The position numbers were made by a program, and so were the translations under genes. Positions 31,282 to 39,320 of a stretch of 64,000 nt of DNA are shown in pieces. Under the pieces are notes generated by a model, which did no database searches, was not told the DNA's origin, and worked only from the letters and a program-made list of their open reading frames with translations. Where the stretch lies: NCBI GenBank assembly GCA_045660545.1, contig JAZREA010000014.1, positions 21,929-85,928 of the forward strand, given 5' to 3'. The stretch is from JAZREA01 sp045660545. Lineage in GTDB: Bacteria > Bacillota > Clostridia > Monoglobales > Firm-18. Each line of letters opens with the position of its first letter. Position 1 is the stretch's first letter.

Positions 31282-32145
31282 ATGCAAGATTATGTTCTTT
31301 TTGCGGATTCGGGAAGCGATATTTCAAAGGATATTTTAGATAGCTGGGGAGTAAAATGTGTGAGTCTTACTTTCAAGTTTGATGACGAGGATACAGAGCA
31401 TTTAAGCGTTGATGCTGATATAAAGAAGTTTTATAGCGATATGCGCAGCGGCAAGAGCGGACGCACCTCGGGTGTAAATATTGAAACTTATAAAGAGGCG
31501 TTTGAAGAAGTGCTAAAAGACGGCAAAGACGTTTTGTGTCTTACCGTTTCTTCCGGCATAAGCACAACCTATAATTCAGCATGGGTTGCTAAAAACGAGC
31601 TTTCAGAAGAGTACCCTGACCGCAAGATTGTTGTTGTCGATACTTTGGCAGCTTCCGGCGGATTTGGACTTTTGATTAAGATGGCGGTTGAGAAAAAGGC
31701 TGATGGCGCTACAATCGAAGAGGTGGAAAAGTTCCTTACAGAGCGTCGCAATAATATGTGCCACTGGTTTACAGTTGATGACCTTACATATTTAAAAAGA
31801 GGCGGCAGAATCAGCGCTACTTCGGCTATCGTAGGCAGCGTGCTTAACATAAAGCCGGTTCTTCATGTAGATAACGACGGCAAGCTCGTTAGTGTGGAAA
31901 AGGCAAGAGGCAGAAAGAGCGCGCTAAAAGCTATTATGTCTAAGTACGAGCAGCTCGCTGAGGACAAAGGCGGAAGAATTTGGATCAGCCACGCCGACTG
32001 CAAGGATGAAGTAGATGCGCTTGAAAAAGAGTTTATCGACGCTTTTGGAGTAGGATTTGAAATGGTTGTAGACATAAGCCCGGCAATCGGTATGCACGCG
32101 GGTCCCGGAACAATAGCTCTTTTCTTTATGGGCACAGAAAAATAG
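31282..32145 (+). CDS. DegV family fatty-acid-binding protein
   Basis: A 287-residue DegV/FakB-type protein. Such proteins bind one fatty acid and present it to the kinase FakA for phosphorylation, feeding exogenous fatty acids into phospholipids. Visible features are the FADSGSDIS opening, the RTSGVNIETY and TVSSGISTTYNSA loops contacting the carboxylate, DTLAASGGFGLLIKMA, and the C-terminal GMHAGPGTIALFFMG. ATGGAGG stands before the ATG. No fakA gene is nearby, so the kinase link rests on the family. It is transcribed alone. Confidence 0.92.
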   Translation: MQDYVLFADSGSDISKDILDSWGVKCVSLTFKFDDEDTEHLSVDADIKKFYSDMRSGKSGRTSGVNIETYKEAFEEVLKDGKDVLCLTVSSGISTTYNSAWVAKNELSEEYPDRKIVVVDTLAASGGFGLLIKMAVEKKADGATIEEVEKFLTERRNNMCHWFTVDDLTYLKRGGRISATSAIVGSVLNIKPVLHVDNDGKLVSVEKARGRKSALKAIMSKYEQLAEDKGGRIWISHADCKDEVDALEKEFIDAFGVGFEMVVDISPAIGMHAGPGTIALFFMGTEK

Positions 32146-32178
32146 TTAAAATACGCTGATAGTATTAAATAATGAAAA

Positions 32179-32209
32179 TCCCCTGCCTTGTTCGGCAGGG
32201 GACTTTTTT
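32179..32209 (+). terminator. Intrinsic terminator after degV
   Basis: TCCCCTGCC/GGCAGGGGA stem (32179-32202) followed by a T-run. Confidence 0.92.
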
Positions 32210-32228
32210 ATGCCTTTTGCGGGAGGGG

Positions 32229-32258
32229 TTGACTTTTTTGCAGAAAATATGATAAAAT
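32229..32258 (+). promoter_or_regulatory. Promoter of the Cys-rich mini-protein
   Basis: TTGACT (32229-32234), 18-bp spacer, TAAAAT (32253-32258). Confidence 0.6.
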
Positions 32259-32298
32259 GTGATAAATAGTTTATAATTAGTTTTAAGGAGATAAAGCT

Positions 32299-32529
32299 AT
32301 GCAGAGTATAATTAAACTGGGACCTGACGACAGGAAGCCAGACTGCAGCTGTTGCGTATATTCTAAGAAATTACCGGGCTTAAAGGAGCTTTCGTGCGAG
32401 AAGGTGGGGATAGTTTCGCCCGACCATGTTTGCAAGAAGTTTACACTTGATATTATGGCTAAGACTGCGCGCAGAGTCCGCACTCTTGACAAGTCTAAAA
32501 TCAAAAAGATGGACTTTTCCATTGATTAA
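32299..32529 (+). CDS. Cysteine-rich small protein (76 aa)
   Basis: Five cysteines at 16, 18, 19, 33 and 45 occur in the pattern CxCC-x13-C-x11-C, with VSPDHVCKKFTLD, followed by a basic C-terminal helix. Short clostridial proteins with a similar 'C..C.Y-C-G-V-H-C-F-D' pattern exist; they look like zinc or Fe-S knuckles, but no function is established. AAGGAGAT precedes the ATG. It is a single-gene unit with its own promoter, which argues for a real gene. Confidence 0.75.
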   Translation: MQSIIKLGPDDRKPDCSCCVYSKKLPGLKELSCEKVGIVSPDHVCKKFTLDIMAKTARRVRTLDKSKIKKMDFSID

Positions 32530-32738
32530 TCAGGGGCTTTAAGAGGCGGATTTGATGTCTTAAAAGTTTTCGTTTGTTTGCGCTTTTAAAACTTTAAAAA
32601 GAGCATATTTGCACCGATTTAAGCAGTGAGAGTGTGTAAATATGTTAAAAAACAGGATAAAAATTACACATAATTACACAAGGTCTACACATTTCTTAAA
32701 ACATAAGAGATGGTGCAGGCCGTTTTTTATGCAACAAA
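32530..32738. other. Non-coding spacer with short repeats
   Basis: An imperfect AT-rich inverted repeat (TTAAAAGTTTT with AAAACTTTAA, about 32562-32602) may end the upstream transcript weakly. AATTACACA occurs twice with a 10-bp period (32662-32670, 32672-32680), followed by GTCTACACA (32683-32691). No gene is seen. Confidence 0.4.
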
Positions 32739-32772
32739 AAAGGAGAAATTCTAAAAATAGAATTTCTCCTTT
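32739..32772. terminator. Terminator of the ABC ATPase gene
   Basis: A 15-bp perfect stem (32739-32753 with 32758-32772), T-rich on the minus strand; it lies at the convergent junction and may serve both sides. Confidence 0.85.
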
Positions 32773-32783
32773 TGAAATTATAA

Positions 32784-33896
32784 TCAGTTGATGATTGTAA
32801 GCTCTGTATCTTTGTCGAAAATGTGGAGCTTGTTAAGGTCGAATGCAACCTTGATGTCGTCATCGGTTTTAACAGTTGAACGTGAGTTAACTCTTGCGAT
32901 AGCCTTTGTGTTGTCGATGATGAGGTAGAGGTATGTCTCTGAACCCATCATTTCTGTAACGTCAACGTGAGCTGAAACGATGCCGTCAGGAGCATTAGCC
33001 ATGAAAGCTTCGTCGTCGTGGATGTGCTCAGGTCTGATACCGAAGATAACTTCCTTGCCGATATAAGCTTCAAGCTCAGGTCTGGAAGCCTTGCCCTGTG
33101 GGAGCTTAATCTTGTCGTCGCCGATGTAAGCGAAAACGTCGTCTCCTTCTTTTTTAAGAACGCCGTTGAAGAAGTTCATCTGTGGGCTGCCGATAAAGCC
33201 GGCAACGAATGTGTTTGCAGGTCTTTCGTAAAGCTCGATTGGTGTGTCAACCTGTTGTACGATACCGTCCTTCATAACAACGATTCTTGTACCCATTGTC
33301 ATAGCCTCTGTCTGGTCGTGTGTAACGTAGATGAAGGTTGTCTGGAGTCTCTTGTGGAGCTTACCGATTTCTGTTCTCATCTGTACACGAAGCTTAGCAT
33401 CGAGGTTGGAGAGAGGTTCGTCCATAAGGAATACCTTAGGCTCACGAACGATAGCACGTCCCAAAGCAACACGCTGTCTCTGACCACCGGAGAGAGCCTT
33501 TGGCTTTCTGTCCAAGAGGTGAGAGATGTCAAGGATCTGTGCAGCCTCTTCAACACGGCGTCTGATTTCGTCCTTTGGAATCTTACGGAGTTTAAGACCA
33601 AAAGCCATGTTGTCGAAAACGGTCATGTGAGGATAAAGAGCGTAGTTCTGGAAAACCATCGCGATATCTCTGTCCTTTGGAGCTACGTCGTTAACGAGCT
33701 TGCCGTCTATGTAGAGCTCACCGTCTGAAATTTCTTCAAGACCGGCAATCATACGAAGTGTAGTAGACTTACCGCAACCGGACGGACCAACCAAGATGAT
33801 AAACTCTTTATCAGCGATATCGAGGTTGAAGTCTGAAACAGCAGTTACGCCGCCTGAGTATCTTTTGTATATGTTTTTTAACTGTAATTCTGACAT
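32784..33896 (-). CDS. Sugar ABC transporter ATP-binding protein, UgpC/MsmK type
   Basis: ATPase of carbohydrate-importing ABC transporters. The 370-residue protein has Walker A GPSGCGKST near 36-44, the Q-loop in FQNYALYPHMT, signature LSGGQRQRVALGRAIVR, Walker B VFLMDEPLSNLDAKLR, the H-loop TFIYVTHDQTEAMTMG, and a C-terminal TOBE/OB regulatory domain from about 235. There are no permease or binding-protein genes nearby, as for stand-alone MsmK/UgpC ATPases shared by several sugar transporters. AGGAGG sets the ATG at 33896. Its codons (GTT, CGT, GCT) suggest strong expression. Confidence 0.93.
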   Translation of the reverse strand: MSELQLKNIYKRYSGGVTAVSDFNLDIADKEFIILVGPSGCGKSTTLRMIAGLEEISDGELYIDGKLVNDVAPKDRDIAMVFQNYALYPHMTVFDNMAFGLKLRKIPKDEIRRRVEEAAQILDISHLLDRKPKALSGGQRQRVALGRAIVREPKVFLMDEPLSNLDAKLRVQMRTEIGKLHKRLQTTFIYVTHDQTEAMTMGTRIVVMKDGIVQQVDTPIELYERPANTFVAGFIGSPQMNFFNGVLKKEGDDVFAYIGDDKIKLPQGKASRPELEAYIGKEVIFGIRPEHIHDDEAFMANAPDGIVSAHVDVTEMMGSETYLYLIIDNTKAIARVNSRSTVKTDDDIKVAFDLNKLHIFDKDTELTIIN

Positions 33897-34020
33897 TTTA
33901 GTTCCTCCTAGCAAAATAAACTTTATTACTTTATATATAATACCACAACATATTAAAATAAACCACCACCTAAATTACCAAAAAAATCGGCTGGTTTTCG
34001 GGATTTTGCATAAATGTTGC

Positions 34021-34053
34021 AAAAAGGGGCTTTTTCAAGAAGAAAAAGCCCCT
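34021..34053 (-). terminator. Terminator downstream of tex
   Basis: AGGGGCTTTTTC/GAAAAAGCCCCT stem (34025-34036 with 34042-34053), followed on the minus strand by a T-run. Confidence 0.85.
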
Positions 34054-34114
34054 GAAATTGTGTATTATTCACAAACCATAAAGAAAATGTTTGTGATTTT
34101 ATTGTATAAAGTGG

Positions 34115-36277
34115 TTAGATTCCCTTCATGGAAAGGGAGATTCTTTTCTTATTAACGTCTACATCAAGTACTTTTACCTTGACTACATCTCCTATCGACA
34201 CCGCTTCCATAGGGTGCTTTATAAATTTGTCCGAAAGCTGAGAAATGTGCACAAGGCCGTCCTGATGTACGCCGATGTCAACGAACGCGCCAAAGTCGAT
34301 AACATTGCGGACAGTTCCTGTTAAAATCATACCCGGCTTTAAGTCCTCCATACCCATTACGTCGGTGCGAAGAACGGGAGGAGCAACCTCGTCACGAGGG
34401 TCGCGTCCGGGCTTTTTAAGCTCGGATATTATGTCGGTAAGCGTAGGTACGCCTATGCCAAGCTTGTCGGCGATTTCGGCTCTTTTAACCGTATCGAGCT
34501 TTGACATAAACTCCTTTGTGCCTATGTCGGACTTTTGGCACTGTAAAATATCGATTAGCTTTTCGCAGGCATCGTACGACTCGGGGTGTACGGAGGTGTT
34601 ATCTAAGATGTTGTCTCCGTCCGGTATCCTTAAAAAGCCTGCGCACTGTTCAAACGCCTTGGGGCCGAGCTTTGCGACCTTTTTAAGCTGGGCTCTGTTT
34701 TTAAAAGCGCCGTTTTCTTCACGATAGGACACAATATTTTTAGCGATAGTTCCGTTTATACCTGATATGTATGACAAAAGGGACGGGGAGGCAGTATTAA
34801 GGTCTACGCCAACGCTGTTAACGCAGTCTTCCACTACACCGCCAAGCGCTTCGCTGAGGCGCTTTTGGTTCATATCGTGCTGATACTGGCCGACGCCGAT
34901 AGACTTAGGATCGATTTTAACAAGCTCTGCCAGCGGGTCCTGAAGGCGACGAGCGATTGAAACCGCGCTCCTTTGCGAAACGTCGTAGTCGGGGAATTCC
35001 TCAGCAGCAAGCTTGGAAGCTGAATATACAGAAGCACCCGCCTCGCTGGTCATAACGTACACTACGTTTTCGTCAATTTCTTTTATGAGGTTTGCTATAA
35101 ATATCTCGCTCTCTTTGGACGCTGTGCCGTTACCTATTGAAACGATATCGACCTTATGCTTTTTGATAAGATTTGTGATAGTCCTTTTAGCGTCCTCGAT
35201 TTTCTGAGGAGTGGTAGGTGGGGTAGGATAAACCACACCGACGTCGAGAACCATACCTGTTTTGTCGACCACCGCTATTTTACAACCTGTTCTGTAACCC
35301 GGGTCGAACCCCAAGACAGTTTTGTTTTTAATCGGGGCCTGGAGGAGCAGGTTCTTAAGATTTTCGGAAAACAGCTTCATCGCGCCTTCCTGCGCCGTAT
35401 CGGTAAGCTGATTTCTGACCTCGGTCTCTATGCTTGGCATAATAAGACGTTTATAAGAGTCTGCGGCGGCAAGCTCTACGTACTCGCTTGTGATGCTGCG
35501 CTTTTCTGCAACGAGCTGAGTATTTAAGTAGCTTATAATACCTTCCGGCTCGACCTCAATTTTTACAGACAAAAACTCTTCGCTTTCGCCTCGGTTAAGG
35601 GCAAGAACTCTGTGGCGTGCAACGGCCTTTAAAGGCTCGGAAAACTCGTGGTACATCTGGTAGACGTCGCGTTTTTTCTCGGTTTCTTCCTTATTGGTCG
35701 TCTTGGACGTTATAACGCCGTTACGGATAGTGTAAAGCCTTATGAACTTACGAAAATCTGCGTTATCCGAAACCGACTCGGCGATTATGTCCATAGCTCC
35801 CGCAAGGGCGTCATCAACGGTTAAAACTTCCTTTTCTTCATCTAAAAACGGAGCGCATATATCGTCGACACTTCCGTCATATATGTTCTGTGCAAGGATG
35901 ATTTCGGACAGTGGCTCGAGGCCCTTTTCCTTGGCTACTGTGGCGCGTGTTCTGCGCTTGGGACGATAGGGGCGGTACAAATCTTCAAGCTCGGTAAGCT
36001 TTTCGCACATATCGATTGAAAGGGAGAGTTCCTCGGTAAGCTTGCCCTGTTCGTCTATAAGGCGCTTGATTTCCGCCTTACGCTCTTCCATGCCCTTTAA
36101 GTAGGTGAGGCGGTCGTTTAAGTTACGAAGAAGCTGGTCGTCTAACGAGCCCGTCATCTCCTTTCTGTAACGCGCGATAAAGGGGATGGTGTTGCCCTCT
36201 TCTATAAGCTTAACTGTGTTTTCAACCTGAGTTAACCTGATGCCAAACTCGGTGGCAAGTCTTTTATTTATATCCAT
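34115..36277 (-). CDS. tex: Tex family RNA-binding transcription accessory protein
   Basis: A 720-residue Tex protein, the bacterial relative of Spt6. Domains run in normal order: N-terminal helical Tex domain (MDINKRLATEFGIRLTQVENTVKLI and IARYRKEMTG), YqgF/RuvC-like domain with LGFDPGYRTGCKIAVVD near 325, HhH motifs (NTASPSLLSYISGINGTIAKNIV), and a C-terminal S1 domain (TGTVRNVIDFGAFVDIGVHQDGLVHIS). ATG 36277 lies 10 bp inside the end of rsuA, so translation is probably coupled; the frame continues upstream only inside rsuA. Confidence 0.95.
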   Translation of the reverse strand: MDINKRLATEFGIRLTQVENTVKLIEEGNTIPFIARYRKEMTGSLDDQLLRNLNDRLTYLKGMEERKAEIKRLIDEQGKLTEELSLSIDMCEKLTELEDLYRPYRPKRRTRATVAKEKGLEPLSEIILAQNIYDGSVDDICAPFLDEEKEVLTVDDALAGAMDIIAESVSDNADFRKFIRLYTIRNGVITSKTTNKEETEKKRDVYQMYHEFSEPLKAVARHRVLALNRGESEEFLSVKIEVEPEGIISYLNTQLVAEKRSITSEYVELAAADSYKRLIMPSIETEVRNQLTDTAQEGAMKLFSENLKNLLLQAPIKNKTVLGFDPGYRTGCKIAVVDKTGMVLDVGVVYPTPPTTPQKIEDAKRTITNLIKKHKVDIVSIGNGTASKESEIFIANLIKEIDENVVYVMTSEAGASVYSASKLAAEEFPDYDVSQRSAVSIARRLQDPLAELVKIDPKSIGVGQYQHDMNQKRLSEALGGVVEDCVNSVGVDLNTASPSLLSYISGINGTIAKNIVSYREENGAFKNRAQLKKVAKLGPKAFEQCAGFLRIPDGDNILDNTSVHPESYDACEKLIDILQCQKSDIGTKEFMSKLDTVKRAEIADKLGIGVPTLTDIISELKKPGRDPRDEVAPPVLRTDVMGMEDLKPGMILTGTVRNVIDFGAFVDIGVHQDGLVHISQLSDKFIKHPMEAVSIGDVVKVKVLDVDVNKKRISLSMKGI

Positions 36278-36963
36278 AGCTTTTGCAAGTCTCCTTCCGT
36301 AAGTTTCCTGACGCATCCAAGCTCTAAGCCGTCGTCAAGAGACAGAGCGCCTATCTGGACGCGTTTTAAATACAGAACCTTATTGCCCACCTTTTCAAAC
36401 ATACGCTTTACCTGGTGGAACTTGCCCTCGCAGATTGTAACCATACAGCCCGTATCAAGCGGCTCTAAAAGGGAGGGCATAGTAATAAAGTCACCCAAAT
36501 CCATTCCAGAGGCAAAGGATAAAACATCCTCTTTGGTAACAGGATTTTGGGTAACTGCAAAGTACTTTTTATTAATATGCTTTTTAGGTGATGTTACGTT
36601 ATGCGCAAACTTGCCGTCGTTTGTAAGCAAAAGCAACCCCTCTGTGTCGAAGTCGAGCCTTCCCACAGGAAAGACGTTAAAGTGGGAGTATTCTTCCGGA
36701 ACGAGCTCGATTACTGTGGGGTGGACGTTGTCCTCGGTCGCGCTTACGTAGCCGTCAGGCTTATTGAGCATAAGGTAGATATATTTTTGATATTTAACTT
36801 CGGCACCGCCTACTGATATGGAAGCGCTTTGTTCGTCGACTTTTTCGTCGGGCGACGAACAAAGCACACCGTTAACCGCAACAGCGCCTGATTTTATAAG
36901 CTTTTTAACCTCTTTGCGCGTGCCAAGACCGCAGGAGGAAAGAATCTTATCTATTCGTTCCAT
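36268..36963 (-). CDS. rsuA: 16S rRNA pseudouridine synthase, RsuA/RluB family
   Basis: Isomerises uridine in rRNA. The 231-residue protein has an N-terminal S4 domain (RIDKILSSCGLGTRKEVKKLIKSGAVAVNG), the catalytic GRLDFDTEGLLLLTNDG with the essential Asp near 103, and the C-terminal KVTICEGKFHQVKRMFE-type stretch. The short length and sequence favour RsuA (16S position 516) over RluB or RluF, but this is not certain. It overlaps tex. Confidence 0.88.
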   Translation of the reverse strand: MERIDKILSSCGLGTRKEVKKLIKSGAVAVNGVLCSSPDEKVDEQSASISVGGAEVKYQKYIYLMLNKPDGYVSATEDNVHPTVIELVPEEYSHFNVFPVGRLDFDTEGLLLLTNDGKFAHNVTSPKKHINKKYFAVTQNPVTKEDVLSFASGMDLGDFITMPSLLEPLDTGCMVTICEGKFHQVKRMFEKVGNKVLYLKRVQIGALSLDDGLELGCVRKLTEGDLQKLWI

Positions 36964-36974
36964 TTTTACACCTA

Positions 36975-38141
36975 TTAAATATGATTTTTAACAAAGGCCT
37001 CGATTTTTTCAAGCGCTTTACTTATCTTCTCTACCGAGTACGCATAGGAGATTCGGACAAAGCCCTCGCCGCTGTCGCCAAACGCATTGCCCGGCACGAC
37101 TGCTATCTTTTGTTCCTCTAACAGAGACTGACAAAACTGCTCGGAGCTCATACCCGTAGCCTTGATGCTGGGGAAGGCATAAAAAGCGCCCTTAGGCTCG
37201 AAGCAGTGAAGGCCCATCTTATTAAGCTCTTCAACAAGCATATTTCTTCTTAAATTGTACTCCGAAACCATATACGCAACATCGTTGTCGCTGTTTTTCA
37301 TCGCGTCTATTGCGGCGTACTGGCTGACTGTCGGCGCACACATTATGCCGTACTGGTGGATTTTGGTTACCTGCTCGATTATCGCCTTATCCGCACAAAC
37401 GTAACCAAGCCTCCAGCCTGTCATGGCAAACGCCTTGGAAAAGCCGCTGACTAACATTGTGCGTTCCTTCATCCCGTCGATTGATGCGAAGGAAACGTGC
37501 TTTTGACCGTATGTGAGCTCGGCATAAATTTCGTCAGAAAGGACGATTATATCCGTTCCTCTTAAAACATCGGCTATCGCCTCGAGGTCGGACTTGTCCA
37601 TTATTGCGCCTGTCGGGTTATTCGGGAACGGAAGAACTAAAAGCTTAGTCTTTGGGGTGATTGCCTTTTTAAGCGCATCGGCTGTGAGCTTGAAGTTGTC
37701 TTCCTCTTTGGTGCATATCGGCACAGGAGTACCGCCTGTGAGCGTAACGCACGGAGAATAGCACACAAAGCACGGCTCAGGAATTAAAACCTCGTCTCCG
37801 CTGCTGATAAAAGCGCGGGTGCAAAGGTCGATAGCTTCGCTTCCGCCGACTGTGACCAAAACCTCGTTTTTATGGTTATACGAAAGGTCGAAGCGGCGGT
37901 TTAGGTACTGTGTGATTTCATACCTTAATTCTTCAAGGCCGCTGTTAGACGTATAGTAGGTGTGGCCCTTTTCCAAAGAGTAGATACCCGCCTCCCTGAT
38001 GTGCCAGGGGGTGACAAAGTCCGGCTCGCCTACGCCTAACGAGATGGCGTCCGGCATCTGAGCCGCTATGTCAAAAAAACGTCTTATGCCCGAAGGCTTC
38101 ATTTGTGTTATATTTTTATTTAACAGCTTTTCTATATTCAT
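36975..38141 (-). CDS. PLP-dependent aminotransferase (class I/II)
   Basis: A 388-residue fold-type I aminotransferase. Visible are the GVGEPDF loop, TVGGSEAIDL, the NPTGA loop with PFPNNPTGAI, DEIYAELTYG, the PLP lysine in SGFSKAFAMTGWRLGY near 237, and the carboxylate arginine in GFVRISYAYS. Relatives act on aromatic amino acids, N-acetyl-diaminopimelate or alanine. Its start overlaps the preceding Lrp-type gene by 4 bp (ATGA), a frequent pairing in which the regulator controls the aminotransferase. Confidence 0.9.
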   Translation of the reverse strand: MNIEKLLNKNITQMKPSGIRRFFDIAAQMPDAISLGVGEPDFVTPWHIREAGIYSLEKGHTYYTSNSGLEELRYEITQYLNRRFDLSYNHKNEVLVTVGGSEAIDLCTRAFISSGDEVLIPEPCFVCYSPCVTLTGGTPVPICTKEEDNFKLTADALKKAITPKTKLLVLPFPNNPTGAIMDKSDLEAIADVLRGTDIIVLSDEIYAELTYGQKHVSFASIDGMKERTMLVSGFSKAFAMTGWRLGYVCADKAIIEQVTKIHQYGIMCAPTVSQYAAIDAMKNSDNDVAYMVSEYNLRRNMLVEELNKMGLHCFEPKGAFYAFPSIKATGMSSEQFCQSLLEEQKIAVVPGNAFGDSGEGFVRISYAYSVEKISKALEKIEAFVKNHI

Positions 38142-38629
38142 AGCGTAATCACGCTTCTTTCGTCCTCGTGCGGATTTTCAAAAGTAACGCCGTCCTGCTT
38201 ATACTTTTTGAGGATAAAGTGAGTTGTTGTAGACGTTACAAAATCCATGGGCGCGAGCTTTTCTGAAACGAACAGGGCAACCTCTTTTAGCGTCTTGCCC
38301 TCTATTATTACGCAAAGGTCGTAACCGCCTGACATAAGGTAGCAGTCTTTAACCTCGGGGTATTGGTATATCCTTTCCGCAACTTTATCGAAGCCCTCTC
38401 CCCTTTGAGGAGTAACGTTAAGGTCGATTTGCGCTGTAACGAACTCGCGGTCGGTTTTGTCCCAATTTATAAGAGGCTTTGCCTGGAGCAAGATGCCTTC
38501 GTCTGTCATTTCTTTTATCTCTTTATTGATTTCTTCTTCGGTTGTGTTCAGCATCGCGGCTATATGCTTATGCTCCAAAGAAAAGTTTTGCTCTAAAAGT
38601 TTTAAGATTTTTTCTCTCATAATATTCAT
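38138..38629 (-). CDS. Lrp/AsnC family transcriptional regulator
   Basis: A 163-residue feast/famine regulator. Residues 1-55 are a winged helix-turn-helix (HKHIAAMLNTTEEEINKEIKEMTDEGILL), followed by the RAM effector domain with YQYPEVKDCYLMSGGYDLCVIIEGKTLKEVALFVSEKLAP. It probably senses an amino acid handled by the overlapping aminotransferase. ATG at 38629 is near GGAAAGG (short spacing); an in-frame ATG at 38620 is an alternative. A minus-strand promoter TTGTGT-17-TATAAT (38684-38689 for the -10 box) lies upstream. Confidence 0.9.
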   Translation of the reverse strand: MNIMREKILKLLEQNFSLEHKHIAAMLNTTEEEINKEIKEMTDEGILLQAKPLINWDKTDREFVTAQIDLNVTPQRGEGFDKVAERIYQYPEVKDCYLMSGGYDLCVIIEGKTLKEVALFVSEKLAPMDFVTSTTTHFILKKYKQDGVTFENPHEDERSVITL

Positions 38630-38719
38630 AGCCTTTCCGCCCGCAGTGTGGTTTGTTACACAAAAGCGAGCTATATTTAATTAATTATAGCATTATTGCA
38701 GTAAAAACACAATATTTAT

Positions 38720-38748
38720 TTGATTATTTTTTCTATTTGTGTTATTAT
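38720..38748 (+). promoter_or_regulatory. Promoter of the 38780 gene / nnrD-alr run
   Basis: TTGATT (38720-38725), 17-bp spacer, TATTAT (38743-38748). Confidence 0.55.
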
Positions 38749-38779
38749 TATTAAAAGACTTTTTTCGGGAGTTGTGGAA

Positions 38780-39307
38780 ATGGATTTTTTTAAGGAAAAA
38801 ATTGTAAAGAAAAAGAGAAATATTGCTGATTTTATGACGATTTTTATTGCGGTTTTTGCGGCGATTTTGCTGATTTGGGTTGTTACTGTTCAGGGCGCTT
38901 TTGGCGTGCCGTCGTTTATGATTACGCTTATTCCGATTGAGATAGCCGCTATTGTTTACGGCGCGTACAAGCTGATTAGTACTACATCGGTTGAGTACGA
39001 ATACTCTGTTACAAACGACACCTTAGACATCGACAAGATTGTGTCGCGCAAAAAAAGGAGCAAGGTGGTTAGCGTTAGTGTCAAGTCGTTTGAGTATTTA
39101 GCTCCATTTACTGTTGAGCACGAGAAAGCTTATTTTGACAACACGATTGCAAAGAGGATTGACGCGAGCTCGAACACGGACGTGGACGCTTGCTTTGCAA
39201 TTTACTACAACAACAGCGAAAAGGTATGTCTTTTGTTCGAGCCGACGGATGAGATGCTAAAAAACTTCGAAAGGTTTGTGCCGAGAAGTCTAAACCATAC
39301 TATTTAA
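38780..39307 (+). CDS. Unknown two-helix membrane protein (possibly DUF6106)
   Basis: A 175-residue protein: a short basic N-terminus (MDFFKEKIVKKKRNIADF), two membrane helices (about 20-42 and 45-65), and a cytoplasmic domain of strands and turns rich in charged residues (EYEYSVTNDTLDIDKIVSRKKRSKVVSVSV, FEPTDEMLKNFERFVPRS). I believe it belongs to a small uncharacterised clostridial family listed as DUF6106, but the name is from memory and unverified. GGGAG 8 nt before ATG 38780 fixes the start. It may be co-transcribed with nnrD, 13 bp downstream. Confidence 0.7.
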   Translation: MDFFKEKIVKKKRNIADFMTIFIAVFAAILLIWVVTVQGAFGVPSFMITLIPIEIAAIVYGAYKLISTTSVEYEYSVTNDTLDIDKIVSRKKRSKVVSVSVKSFEYLAPFTVEHEKAYFDNTIAKRIDASSNTDVDACFAIYYNNSEKVCLLFEPTDEMLKNFERFVPRSLNHTI

Positions 39308-39320
39308 GCAGGGTGATTTT

